The notes beneath the pieces are model-generated. The model worked only from the letters and a program-made list of their open reading frames with translations, did not search any database and had not been told where the DNA came from. This document shows, piece by piece, positions 33,553 through 45,577 of a stretch of 64,000 nt of DNA; positions within the stretch are counted from its first letter, which is position 1; the number at the start of each line of letters is the position of its first letter. The stretch is from Plectrocnemia conspersa (taxonomy: Eukaryota; Arthropoda; Insecta; Trichoptera; Polycentropodidae): assembly GCA_009617715.1 (NCBI GenBank), contig VTFK01000276.1:620001-684000 (forward strand), read 5' to 3'. The translations under genes were made by a program, and so were the position numbers.

Positions 33553-33877
33553 ATTGACTTTGAAATCTAGAAATAAATTAATTTTTTTAAACACATTAGA
33601 AAAATAAAATTCTATAAATGTGTTCAAAATATTAACCGGATTAATGATAAGTATATCGAACGTATACTTTAGAGATAATAGTAGGGGCATAAAACCAAAC
33701 TTTCAATCTCTTTTTAAATTATTAATAATAATGAAATCGATAGCTCTCGAACTGACTGTGTTAACGCAAATATAGCGTAGAAGGATCAATGCTTTGAGCA
33801 ATAGCGCCATGAATACCGTTCAACGACAGGCAATATTAATATTAGAGACAAAGGCGAGCATGTACTGTAGCTTGATC

Positions 33878-34380
33878 CAGTGGCGTAGCTAGGGTTTGTG
33901 CCGCCCGGGGCGATCCTTAATATAATTATCTAATACAAAATCTGACCTTCTTAAAAATTAATATGTCAAAGCTCTCCAGGATAGGCTGTCTATTTTTACC
34001 CCCCCCCCTCCTCCTCAGTTACGCTACATACCCTTCACATATTATATTCATATAAAAAAAATGTGCAAAATAATTTTCAAGTTAGCGTTTATCAGGCATT
34101 TCATTATTTTAGCACGTACTCGAGCAAACATCTGGTGTAACTTTTACAGATTCTAAGAAACTTGCCGGTCAAAAATATGTTTATCAATAGGGGTCGTAAA
34201 ATCAGCATTTGTTAAACTGTTGTTTATTGTTTTTACGTATTCTACTTAGCTCTTAGTTATTCGTGGATATATATTTTTTAGCGCATTCAGTTTAAAAATC
34301 ATATTACACGAACGGTCTTTCCATAGCGATAATGCCGCCCCCAAGCAAGAGCCGTCCGAGGCGGCCCACCCCTCAGCTTC
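33878..34380 (+). mobile_element. hAT-like CAGTGGCGTAGC MITE, degraded longer copy
   Basis: It begins CAGTGGCGTAGCTAGGGT and GTGCCGCCCGGGGCGAT and later carries AATGCCGCCCCCAAGCAAG, as in the two cleaner copies. Its right end decays within about 10 bp of the next element. The interior has a poly-C run near 34003. Confidence 0.55.
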
Positions 34381-34664
34381 ATTGCTGGCAGTGGCGTAGC
34401 TAGGGTATGTGCCGCCCAGGGCGATTTTTAAAATTGCCGCCCCCCCCCATATATTTTTTGCAGGATTATAAAATCAGCATTTCTTAAAATAATAAATTGG
34501 TTAATATTAAGCTCTTGTTATTCGTGGATTTATATATGTTTTAGTGCATTCAGGGTTAAGAACCACCCTGGACGATCCCATTGCGAATATGCCGCCCCCA
34601 AGCAAGTGCCGCCCGGGGCGGCCCGCCCCCTCCGCCCCACCATAGCTACGCCACTGATTACTGG
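34381..34664 (+). mobile_element. hAT-like MITE with CAGTGGCGTAGCTA inverted repeats, copy 2
   Basis: Element 34389-34656 (268 bp) has terminal inverted repeats CAGTGGCGTAGCTA and TAGCTACGCCACTG. ATTGCTGG (34381-34388) and ATTACTGG (34657-34664) form an 8-bp duplication with one mismatch, the hAT signature. No coding capacity. Confidence 0.72.
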
Positions 34665-36311
34665 TTTGATCATACAATATAATGAACTGTAAGGGGTAGC
34701 TGCTGGGTGTTTAATTAACTTTTCAGCCTAGAAAATAATATAATATCCGGTTCATGTTTCCAATCCTTTTTTTATTTTAACGCATTTTCACGTTGCGAAG
34801 GGCTGATAAATTCAATAGAACATTCATTAATTGGCAAACGTCCTTTCTGATTTTCGATGGGTTCAACAGCGAAACATTTTCTAACAAGTGTGAGATTGTT
34901 TGTCTCGCCGCGCTAAAATTTCATAAGCACACTAATTTAATATGGCGGAGCACCAGACTGAAAGGCTTTTATCATTTTGCGATTCTCCTTGAAATCGTCT
35001 GTTGCCATGGATTCAGGTGGGTGAGCTATGTATCTAAATATATATATTGTACCTCATGAAAAACCTACGCTATTTCTAATACAAAATACATATTTGATTT
35101 TCATGTTTATTATACTTTTACTCATAGAAAATATTTTCCAGTAGCTTGAAAAATCACGCAAATACGTGAAGCATTTAAAGTAGTAATATTACATATTACT
35201 AAGTACATAGTATCATATTATATATATTTCATAATGTTTATGAAATAAAGCTACCAGCTGTATAATATTTTTTTTTGTAATAAGGTTTAATTGTTTTATT
35301 TTATTTGTTTAGCCGTTTGATTTTTTTCAACAAACACATTTTCTTTGACAAAATATACAAAAAAACAATTTTAATTACATTTTTACGATTCGTTATGATT
35401 AACAATGTGACATTGTACACATTTAATTAATTTAGAACTTTTTAGGCTTTATGTTTTAATCATTGATCATTAAAATAATGAAAGTAAATTTTCTGAATAT
35501 TAAGTTAATAAAACACATTTTTCATTATTTCATTATTTTAAGCTTTGATATATAATTGTTTTTTTTAACCGATTGTGATCAAGCTTAATATTATTAAACT
35601 AAAAACTAATACTGAGCTTATATTATATCTTTAAATTAGCTGAAATTATACCATGCATTTTAGTTCAATACACTGAATCATAAAAACGCAATTAAATATG
35701 GTTTGTTAGTTATTTGTCAAAGCAAAAGTTTTGCAATAAATTATCAAAACTAAAATATGATATTATTGAAAAAATCTGATACAGATAAAATCATCATGTA
35801 ATTCTACAATAGAGCTATTTTATTTTGTAGCAAAAATCGACTGTGATATATATTTTTTTTAATTGAAAAGCTAACGAAACAATTTTTAATTAAAGTAGCT
35901 TTGACTATTGAATTAATACTATCGTTAATCGTAACTATTGGTAAAATCCATATTTTTGTATTTATATGTATATTAAAAATAGCTGAAAATCTCTATAAAT
36001 CGCATTTTGTACATATATGTAAGTTTATATACAAGTCACGCCTTCTTAGATAATAAAGGTCCTGACAAGATTATCGCACGTGCAAGGGACTGATGCGAGA
36101 ACCTTTTTTATTAATTCTAGATTGTTTCGAGTTTAACTTAAAATTCAGTACGGTACCCACAAATTACATTTAAAGGATAACTTACGTATATCCTATTTGC
36201 GTTAATGCAGTCAGTTTAAGAGCTATCCATTTCATCATTATTCATAATTGAGAAAGAGTTAACGCCCCATATTAGTTCTAAAACACACGATATACTTCAT
36301 TATAAAATTAT
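34665..36311. other. AT-rich stretch, presumed part of the synthetase first intron
   Basis: No exon or complete element. The 88-codon frame at 34793-35059 lacks any domain. Confidence 0.5.
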
Positions 36312-36605
36312 GACTTACAATAAGTGAGAATCGAATGAAGCATATCTAAACCGAATTTTGAAACCAATAAAGAGCGCAAAAAAACAATTATCACTTCTCA
36401 GAAGTCAAAATTCACGTCAAAAGCAATAAAATCGTGTCGGCGCCGTCGCAGTGGGAACGCTCGTTACCGAGCGTTCCCACTGCGACGGCGACGGCACGAT
36501 TTTATTGCTTTTGACGTGAATTTTTGACTTCTGAGAAGTGATAATTGTTTTTTGCGCCTTACTATTGACCAAAATTCGATTTGAATATACTTTGATCAAC
36601 ACTAT
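36312..36605. repeat. Palindrome-head repeat family, copy 4 (near-perfect palindrome, no tail)
   Basis: Arms of about 118 nt (36346-36463 and 36468-36583) face each other across the 4-nt centre TTAC (36464-36467), flanked by CGCTCG/CGAGCG. It starts with GACTTACAATAAGTGAGAAT, which recurs reversed at copies 5 and 5b and is probably the true element end. The ORF read through it is only a product of the palindrome. Confidence 0.8.
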
Positions 36606-36989
36606 TATATAATGTATTAATATTGTAAATATTTTTTTTAATCTGTCTTGCTTTTTTAATAAATCATATATATCGCCCAAAGAGGGCGAAATCAAATCAC
36701 TCTTTTTAAAAAAAATTAAGGTATGCCCCAAAATAGGTTATGTTTCTATAATCTACATCGATAGTTTCAGGAACTTTTTATTAATGATTTTTTAGCATTG
36801 TTTGCATAGTTAACTTCTGCTAATTAATCGTCTATTTAGTGAGCATGATCGCGTAATTTAATTCGGCGTTAATATTGATTAGACTATATTTTAGATGAGA
36901 TACCAAGCTTAGTATTTCGACAAGATAAGTAAAATTTAAATGAAACATAGATGATATTTTAATTGAAATCTATATATTTTATCTTATTA

Positions 36990-38830
36990 TTATTCAGTCT
37001 AATCTTTCTTAATAAAATGTAATTTTAAAAAAACATAGTATCTGCCATCATTTTTTATTTTAAAATTAGTTGTTAGGAGAGTATTTACTAGTTTTTCAGA
37101 TTGCGTTATGTTGCTATTTCGATTTCAAAAATACGTTTTTGTTTTGGCATAAGTTAGCAAATTTTTAAGAATATATATAATTTTTTTATATGCTATTTTT
37201 TTTAAATTTCAGTTTGAAATTAAATTATTGAATTCTAAATATTTTATCTGTCTTTCCTAATAAATCGTACTTATAAAAAACATAGTACTACTATATGCTT
37301 TATATTTTTATTTAAAACTTAGTTGCTACGTGAGTCTTTGCTATTTTTTCATATTGTTTTATGTTGTTTTTTCGGTTGCAAAAACTATATTTTTGCTTTT
37401 GGCATAAATTAGCAAAATTTTTAGAATATAAAATTTACAATTGTATAATTCATATACATTTAAACATTTTTACTAACACCATAATAGTATGTTATTTGGG
37501 ATATTTTTCATTTTAATTGCTATTAAATATTTTATTTTATTTAAATTCTGTCTTAAGTCTTTCTTAATAAAATGTTCTTTATAGAAACATAGTATTATAT
37601 CTGCCATACTTTTTTTATTTAAAACTTAGTTGCTGTTTTTTTCAGATTGATTTATGTATGTTGCTCTTTCGATTCCAAAAACTTCGTAATTGCTTTTTTT
37701 TAAGTATTCGTGGGATATTAGCAACATTTTAGGAATATAAAATATACATATTTTTAAACTTTAAAATTACTTTTAATCTGTTTCATAAAGTTTTTTTTTA
37801 GTTGTTTTACGTGATATTTTTTATTTTAATTGAAGTCTAAATATTTTTTATTAATTAATGATTTTTAAACTATTCATAGAATATTAGCAACATTTTAAGA
37901 ATATTAAATATACAATCGTATAATTCATACACATTTAATTATTTTTTACTAACACCATTTTTTCGTACTTATGATGATTTTTTAAAGTTGCAAAGTTCAA
38001 AATAAAATCAATAAAGCTTACTACAAATAATTAGCAATGCATTTTTTAAACTTCATCTGTTTTATACAGTTTTTTTTCTTTGTTGTTTGAGTTATTTTAA
38101 GTGATATTTTTATATTATGCTAATTTTTTTAAATTTCAGTTTAAAATAAAATTATTGATCTCTAAATATATTTTTTTTATTATTGCACGTATTACTATTT
38201 TTAATTATTCATGGGACATTAGCAAAATTTTAACGATATAAAATATACATTTAATTATTTTTAACTAACACCATTTATGATGATTTTTTTTAATTTTCAG
38301 TTAAAAATAAAAATATTGTACTCGAAATATTTTTCTTTTTAATTTACCGTCCTGGGTCTTTTCTAATAAAATGTACTTTAAAAAAAGCATAGTACCATCT
38401 GCCATATATTTTTATTTAAATCTAAGTTGCTATGTGAGTCTTAACTTTTTTTTCAGATTTATTTATGTTACTCGTTCGATTCCAAAAACTACGTTTTTTA
38501 ACTATTCATGTTATATTAGCAAAATTTTAAGAACATAAAATCATATACATAATTCATTATATTTAACTAACATCATAATAGTACTTATAATAATTTTTTA
38601 AAGTTGCAAAGTTCAACATAAAATCAATAAAACATATTTTTTAACTTCAAAATCACTTTTATACAGTTTTTTTCTTTGTTGTTTGCGATGTTTTAAGTGA
38701 TATTTTTAATTTTATTTCAACTCTAAATATGTTTAAGTCTTTCTTAATAAAATGTACTCATTTTTATTTAAAATTTAATTAAAATTTAATTCAACTAAAA
38801 TTTCAAGGAAAAGTTTTAAGCAAAATTTTA
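36990..38830. repeat. Diverged long-period tandem array, AT-rich
   Basis: Anchor TTAATAAAATGTAC-like recurs at about 37008, 37256, 37563, 38362 and 38742. Each is followed by ACATAGTA, TTTAAAACTTAGTTGCT, a CAGATT-TTATGTTGCT-TTCGATTCCAAAAAC segment and GCATAAATTAGCAAAATTTT in the same order. Unit length is about 250-310 bp where consecutive. No ORF. Confidence 0.65.
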
Positions 38831-39676
38831 AGGTTTTAATATGTGTAATCTTATACACATAAAATCCTTATCTTACGTACATTTTTGTAACCACATAGTC
38901 GCTCAATTTATTTTATGTTATCTACCTCGTCACAAATTTTGCCTGGTGGATTTTTCGAGCTCTCAATTTACACATTACCCGACATTTAAAAAATATTATA
39001 ATCGGCGAAAAAAAAACAATAACTTTGTGATTAAAAAGATTCATCGGAAATGATTGTATTTTTTGTGAAATTGTTGTCATACATCAGTACATGATATTCG
39101 TTGAAATTTGATAGAAATATTAAGATCCGCGACTACCAAAAGCTTATAGGATATAAGACAGATTTCTATTAATCGTACTACAAATTTCCGTCGAAACCGG
39201 TCAGGTATTTTTTTTCGAAAGCACGAACACATTTTTTATGATATACATACTTACACACAAAGAGTGTGCTTCGCATATTTTGTTTCAAGGAGTTTCACGC
39301 GGCATTTTCAAACATCGTAAGTCAGTTTCGCGTAGAATCGAATTAACGTAAATAAACCGGCACGAGTTAAAATAAGCATAGCGTCAAACCGGCGCGTGGC
39401 AAAAAAAAAGCACCAAGATAAAAAATACAATTTAACGCATGTAACATACTACCAAAGTCAATGTCACACGATAAATATGTACATATATACAAAACTAGTA
39501 AAGGAAAAAAAATAGAATTCTGTATTGTGTATATGTATCTTAGATGCATATGCTATGTTATATATGTGCATATGTTTCTTAGATACATTTGCTATGCTTG
39601 ATAAAAAAAAATAAAAGTATTTTGAAGTAAATGTAGTGTTGTGTTGAAGTAAAGTCAATTACAAAATTTCCACTTA

Positions 39677-39810
39677 CTGCTTTACTGCTATCGATCTGTA
39701 TGTGCCGAAAACACGTGGTGGTAGTGACAGTCACGCAGGCACAACCGCTCGTCGCCGGGTTCTGGCTACCAATGGCCCGCGCTCCGACTGCGAAGCACTA
39801 CCACGGTTAG
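39677..39810 (-). other. Probable non-coding first exon (5'UTR), candidate for asparagine synthetase
   Basis: GC-rich minus-strand segment running from about 30 nt past the TATA box to a strong donor, GCA|GTAAGT, at 39676. The next suitable acceptor on this strand before an annotated start is TTTATTTCTAG at 33567-33577, 14 nt upstream of the synthetase ATG. Joining them is inference and would create a first intron of about 6.1 kb holding the hAT-like MITEs, one palindromic element and the 37-38.8 kb array. Confidence 0.4.
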
Positions 39811-39831
39811 CGACAGGGCTGCCCCTTGTGA

Positions 39832-39841
39832 CCTTTTTATA
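39832..39841 (-). promoter_or_regulatory. TATA box of a probable minus-strand promoter
   Basis: TATAAAAAGG on the minus strand stands at the edge of a GC-rich island (about 39665-39835) in otherwise AT-rich DNA. The start site would be expected roughly 30 nt downstream, near 39810. The island also holds CACGTG (about 39711) and the dyad GTGACTGTCAC. The only gene downstream on this strand with a missing 5'UTR exon is the asparagine synthetase. Confidence 0.45.
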
Positions 39842-40485
39842 AAATATTTTCTTTGTCTGGACCATACTTTAAAGGCGTACGAATATATTATTCTAATAGG
39901 AAAATACAATAGCGTTACAACTTATTTTCAGTACCTATTCAAAAATATGTGTATAGAAAACTGATTCAATACTCTCATATATAAAAGACGAAGACTAAAC
40001 AATGTCTCATTTAAATATTGGACTAGCTATATTGAAGATTCAGTGATGAAATGTTGCATCATATTTGTGGTACACACCTTGTTTTTTTTTTTTGCAAATT
40101 TATCAGCGATTTCTTTACTAGAACTTATAAATATTCTTAAATTTCATATTGCTTGACTTAAATCTGATTACACAGAGCTTCTCCCTTAAGTTTTTCTTCA
40201 AGAAGCATAGATGTGCTTGGCTTTTATATAAATCATTTATTTTTAATGAAAGCTTCTATCATTTATATTTAGTCTAGTGCACAAATGTATTTTTCAATAT
40301 AATTTAACTTGAACATATTTTTTATTGATTTTGGCTTATTAACAAGCATTAAGTTCGGGGTAGGGCAATAAGTCCTTAGAAAATCTAAAATCTTATTTCT
40401 AAAAAGAGCTGCTGCCAAATTGTCGTCCATTTCCAGCGCGTCCTTTTATTTTTACAATCGATTGAAGCAAACAACCTTTGTAACA

Positions 40486-40725
40486 ATGTCAAAAAACGAG
40501 TTTCGTGTAGTTATTAAACACTGTCATTTGCAAGGCAAAACACAGAAATAAATCAAAACCAGCGTTTAAAACTGTTTACAGTTAAGCGAATGAGTTTAAA
40601 TGTGCTGATGAACATGCTTCGGGATGTCCACTTGCGGTGACTACGCCAGAAATGATCGACCAAGATCAACGCGATTTTTTTGAGGCCACAGGCATGTCAC
40701 ATGCATCAGTTATTAAATTTAAATT
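40486..40725 (+). mobile_element. Mariner transposase remnant, N-terminal helix-turn-helix region
   Basis: MSKNEFRVVIKHCHLQGKTQ-stop, then in another frame FKCADEHASGCPLAVTTPEM and FFEATGMSHASVI. This is the Mos1/SETMAR-type N-terminus with a deletion between the two parts. Confidence 0.6.
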
Positions 40726-40835
40726 ATGATGCAGTTCAAACATCATGATGCTGATTAAAAAGTAATATTATCACTTTAAAATCGGGCGGTGATGCCGCTT
40801 TTTTTAGTTCTTAGCAATGAATTATTCGAACTATT

Positions 40836-41235
40836 CGCTTGTTTTTCAACTATATGAATATTTGACATATTGATCGAATATTTGTTTATACAATCTCGAA
40901 TAAAATATTAGAGTGAAACAATACACTTGAGCAATCGTTTTTTCTCTCAATATACCCAAGTGGCTAGTGCCGCCCAAAATTTACGCTCCTTTATTTTGTT
41001 TTGAAATGCGAGCCAATGATACGCTTCTTTTCAACAAATAAAATGCTTTTACGCCTTAATAAAATCATTTATAAATAATATATTTATCGGCCTGTATCTA
41101 CTATGACCAAAATTCGCAGAATTCGTTATTATCGTTTAACCCTTATCTCAAAAACAGGTGTGCGTCGCAAATTTTTTGCGAAGTTCGTGTTCGTGTTCGT
41201 GTTCAATAATTCGATCACGATTAGTTTATTTTTAT
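40836..41235. repeat. Dispersed repeat shared with 62215-62580, copy 1
   Basis: Shared colinear motifs: ATATTCGTTTATAC-like, AAAATGCTTTTACGCCTT, TATTATCGTTTAACCCTTAT and CTCAAAAACAGGTGTGCGTC. It ends in four GTTCGT repeats at 41186. Confidence 0.6.
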
Positions 41236-41380
41236 AATATAAATATGTACACAAAAAACATATATCAAATTCATTCCAAACTTTATTAGCTATAGTATAC
41301 ACAATAAATTCGATAAAATGATGTATTTAAAATGTTCCATAAATTTTTCTAAATTAATTTAATCGCAGCTGATACTAATT

Positions 41381-41656
41381 ATGGTAATAAAAACTAAAGT
41401 ATGTAAGCTTGCCAAAAATATAAATGTTTTCATCGATAGCTATGAGGAGCTAAAAAATAATTGCGACGATTTTTATTTGTTTAATTGTATTATTATTGTT
41501 TGTATAGTTGCCATTATGATGATCAAATTTGTAATAAAAAAATTGGCGAGTGACAACCCTGATTCACGTTCGCTCATAAAATCTGACGCAATTCCCGGGT
41601 ACGTTGGGTGGCCAACACCCCACTACCATGGCAATGTTGTGATGGACACGTTATAG
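41381..41656 (+). CDS. Small membrane-type ORF, 91 codons, unrecognised
   Basis: ATG 41381 to TAG. There is a polar N-terminus (about 44 residues), one strong hydrophobic helix LFNCIIIVCIVAIMMIKF, then a basic KK and a polar tail ending GYVGWPTPHYHGNVVMDTL. The downstream 180 bp is also unusually GC-rich. A single-span small protein is possible, but a fragment of an uncharacterised mobile element is equally likely; no promoter or splice evidence. Confidence 0.25.
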   Translation: MVIKTKVCKLAKNINVFIDSYEELKNNCDDFYLFNCIIIVCIVAIMMIKFVIKKLASDNPDSRSLIKSDAIPGYVGWPTPHYHGNVVMDTL

Positions 41657-42379
41657 TATAGTGAGAAGGTAGAAGTCTGCCCTTCAATCGATACTTGCAG
41701 CTACCATGCAGCGTTCAGCTCTCCCATTGGTGCAAACCTGCAAAGCTGTGTAGCCGTATAACATCCCCGGAATTCAACAGGTTAAAGCTTCCCCAATGGA
41801 GCTTTAATTTATAACGTACGGGAAACTTTTCGAGAAAACTTTCCCAAGACTCTAATAAGATTCTTACACATATTTTTTACAAATATTTTGGACAGGCCAT
41901 GTAAAAAAATTACTGATCTTTTCTTCATATCAACATCTCTTTAATGAACTATTTATTTATTTAATAGTATTTTAACTAAATACATAATTTACTATAGATA
42001 TGGTTTTAATGTAATACATAATACATAAAATTAAAAGTATTGCAATTAAAAAACCTGTATTGCTTCTTATTAAACGTATTAAAAAAACAGTAGCAATGCT
42101 AATGTTTACATTATTTTTAATTCAACTTCCAGTGACTAATGTAAAGGAACGACTTTTTTAGTGGTGTACAAGATAAAAAGCATAAAAAACAATGAAAAAC
42201 CAATAAATTTGGACATGTTTTTAATGTTTAATATATGTTTTTTCATGAATAATACAGAATCGAATAAAATTTCGTACTGTACATATTATATTGTTATCAA
42301 ATCCTGAAATAATGTCAGAAAAAACGTTATTATTCGGGGAGATCATTGGGGGGGGCAGGTAATGTCATCACCCCCCCCC

Positions 42380-43390
42380 CCTCCCAGTTGAATTTATCTA
42401 GAAAAATGTATGAAATACTATCAAGCTTAATCAAATCGTAATAATATATAAACAAACACTGACTGGGCAATTTTTGCCCCCCCCTCTCTCCCGGGAAAAA
42501 GCTGAAATGATGTTTCTGATTCTAAGCCATAAATTCTTTAGTAATGCATCAAAGAAAATCTAATAAAAATAGTCTCGAATCAAACCAGAAAATATTTTTT
42601 TAAAATATGTTATTTCAGTAAAATCATATCGGAATACATTTTCACCGGTAGATATATATTTTAACAGTTAAAATATAAGTTACAGTAAATGTCTATTTTT
42701 CGGTGTAGTTATATTTTTACTAGTGAAGTGCAAATAATTTTTCACAAGTAAATATATACATATATTTCTAGTAGCGAAAATATAATTTACCTGATAGACG
42801 CTAGTGAAAATATTTGCTGTTCTAAAATCTCTATGAAACTCAATTTGACGATTGCGAAACGTACATTTTCTGTTCAAACCCAAACCTATCCTACACAAAT
42901 TAACCAAACCACACCTGACTTAATGAAAGTTCTAAACCTAAGTATTGTAAGATACAAACTCATCTCTCAGGGAAAATAAACGAAAAAAGTACAGACAGAC
43001 GTTGCATTTCGCATATTGCTGTTTTAAAAATATAACAGCTATCCTTATCGATATTAATACGGACTTATGATTTGAGAGTATTGGTCAATGTGAATTCAAA
43101 TCGAATTTCGGTCAATAGGAGGGCGCAAAAAACAATTATCACTTCTCAGAAGGCAAAAATTCACGTCAAAAGTAATAAAATCGTGCCGGCGCCGTCGCAG
43201 TGGGAACGCTCGGTAACGAGCGTTCCCACTGCGACGGCGACGGCACGATTTTATTGCTTTTGACGTGGATTTTTGACTTCTGAGAAGGGATGATTGTTTT
43301 TTGCGCTCTCCTATTGATCAAAATTCGGTTTAGATATGCTTCATTCGATTCATAGTTATTGTAAGTCGCAATAGTCTAATTAAAAGTCTC
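42380..43390 (-). mobile_element. Palindrome-head repeat family, copy 5 (reverse orientation, full tail)
   Basis: The tail comes first, reversed: AAAAAGCTGAAATGATG, TTCACCGGTAGATATATATT, TTGCGAAACGTACATTTTCT-like and TAATGAAAGTTCTAAA. The near-perfect palindrome 43096-43332 follows, with centre CTCGGTAACGAG. It ends GATATGCTTCATTCGATTC and TTATTGTAAGTCG, the reverse of the start of copy 4. Poly-C tracts at 42371-42383 and 42477-42484 belong to the tail. Confidence 0.72.
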
Positions 43391-43603
43391 AACCTATGAG
43401 TAGTGAGAAATTTTACGTGTTTTTCCATAATTATTAAATGAAATAAAATATGAAATCAAATACAATTGATTATCCCAAATAGGAGTAGCATTCCAGAAAT
43501 TAATAAATAAATAATAATAATTTAATTATAAGTTTTATGGACTCGCCAATGCGACCTGCTTACTCAGTATGCGCGTTTCTGCGATTTTATTTGCATTTTG
43601 CGA

Positions 43604-43805
43604 AATGATTCATTCGATTCTCACTTATTGTAAGTCGTAATATTGTAATAAAAATTACGATTTTACTGCTTTTAACATGGATTTTTAACTTCTGAGAAGT
43701 GATAATTGTATTTTGCGCTTTTCTATTGGTCAAAATTCGGTTTAGATATGCTCCATTCGATTCTCAATTATTGTAAATCGTAATATTGTTATAAAAAGTC
43801 TTAAT
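43604..43805 (-). mobile_element. Palindrome-head repeat family, copy 5b (single arm)
   Basis: One arm only: CGATTTTACTGCTTTTAACA, CTTCTGAGAAGTGATAATTG and TTCGGTTTAGATATGCTCC, framed on both sides by the terminal motif ATTCGATTCTCA and TTATTGTAA. This looks like two element ends left after deletion. Confidence 0.6.
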
Positions 43806-45577
43806 AATTCGTCTCTCACCTGTTTGATTGAACTCGTTCAACAGGTTGATTGTTATTGAAATGATTAATCGTAGGAATGATCTAAAATACATTTTTTAAC
43901 AAACATTATTAATTATAGTGTAACATGCTTGATTAATTTGTGTATTTCAACCAATTGATAATTTTATGTTTATTCATACATTTATGTTAGATAAAAGTTA
44001 CTTATAATTAGCGCATTATCAAATTGTACCATGCAAAAGCAGGTAATTAATATAAAATAAATAAAAAAAATACACTGATAAATTTAATCACTAAGCTACA
44101 AAAACTTTAAAAAAATGATAATGAGAAATTGTATACAGAATCAACATTATATAAACACAAAATAATAAAATGATATTTTTATTTATTAGAAAGTAGTTCT
44201 GTTCTAGCTCTCGTTTCAATTACAGTCATTTTTAGAAATTTTATTCTGTTCTTATAAGCAAATCTAAGCAATAATTATTTTTATAGCCATTTATTACATA
44301 AAAAAACGCATTTATTTTTTAGATACTTCATAAAATATATTTAGATAGTTCGGTTTGTGTCAGTATATTTTTAACCGCTCGACGACAATTCAATATATAA
44401 CTTCAATTATTAAACGTGGACTTTTAAAATAAAAATAAATTGAATCTTCAGAAATATATGTACATATAATCACTGACTTTGTATATATTGTAATATATTT
44501 CAATATAACTATGTTCATCTATGGATGTGACATTGAAACGTAAAATTGAATATGAGATAAGCATTTATCTCATAAACAAAATAAACGTTATTAAAAATTT
44601 TAATATTAATCTTAAAGTAAGTGTGATTTTTGCCATTGCAGTTCATTGATAAAAAAAACCATATCATCTATTCTCAACTTTTCAGTAAAACATAATTTTT
44701 GATAACCTTAGGTATAAATTAAAAATAATATTTCTTAAAAAACTGCACTAGAACGTATTGCAAAAAAAAAATCATATCGTCAATTTTCATTTTTTCAGTA
44801 AAACATATATTTTTTTAGAGTAAGTTAGTAGATAAATGTATATCAGGTAATTATATAAGCCAATGATCATACAATACTTATTAGATTAATTATCTGAAAA
44901 CTTAACCTGTATTTTATAATTAATAAGAACGCTTATTCAAAATTATATTATACGATGGAGAAATTATGAAATTTAACGATACACGTATGCATGTATAGAT
45001 TTGAATGTCTGAAAGCTTTAGGGGAACACATGTCTCGACCAGATATTTGAGCAGTAGGGAAGCAGCCCCTTTTCAGACTAAATACCCGCTGGTTTAAACA
45101 CAAACATGTACTGAGTACAATCTATATAATACATCAATTTTGCATCGCAGCAAATGATAATGAACGTGCTTTCATCCTTAAGCCTCAGGATTAATTGTTA
45201 ATTTAATCCCTAGGCCCTTAAATGATATTATGTATTTTATGCACTTATATGTATTAAAGAGGGTATCTTTAAAACTAGTCTGGTGTTAAACTTAAATATA
45301 AGCATATGTAATAGAATGACATGCTTAAATAAAATATATGTATCTTGAGTCTGGGTTTTAAACACCAAATATAAACTTATATGTACCTAATAGTTGGTAA
45401 ATCCACATTTCGAAGGCTTCTAAACGCTTAATCAACTTATAAGAAAGCGTTTACGCTTCTATTAAATTTTGAACAGGACAGATAAATAGCACATTAACAT
45501 TAAAAGTCAATTTGCGCCCACAAATAACCTTCTTTGATCAGGTATATATTATCCTGGCTTTCATGATCCGTTTTCGG
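43806..45577. other. Gene-free AT-rich stretch
   Basis: Nothing supported. Two similar blocks with AAAACATA and ATATCGTCAATTTTC-like text (44650-44700, 44760-44815) suggest an old local duplication. Confidence 0.5.

Noticed and set aside
34793..35059. 88-codon plus-strand frame
   Set aside because: No start context, splice sites, domain or composition signal.
36417..36731. Open frame of 104 codons through the palindrome, and similar frames at 43072-43263 and 49911-50153
   Set aside because: They share nearly the same residues only because they read the same palindromic repeat; they have no domain and contradictory strands.
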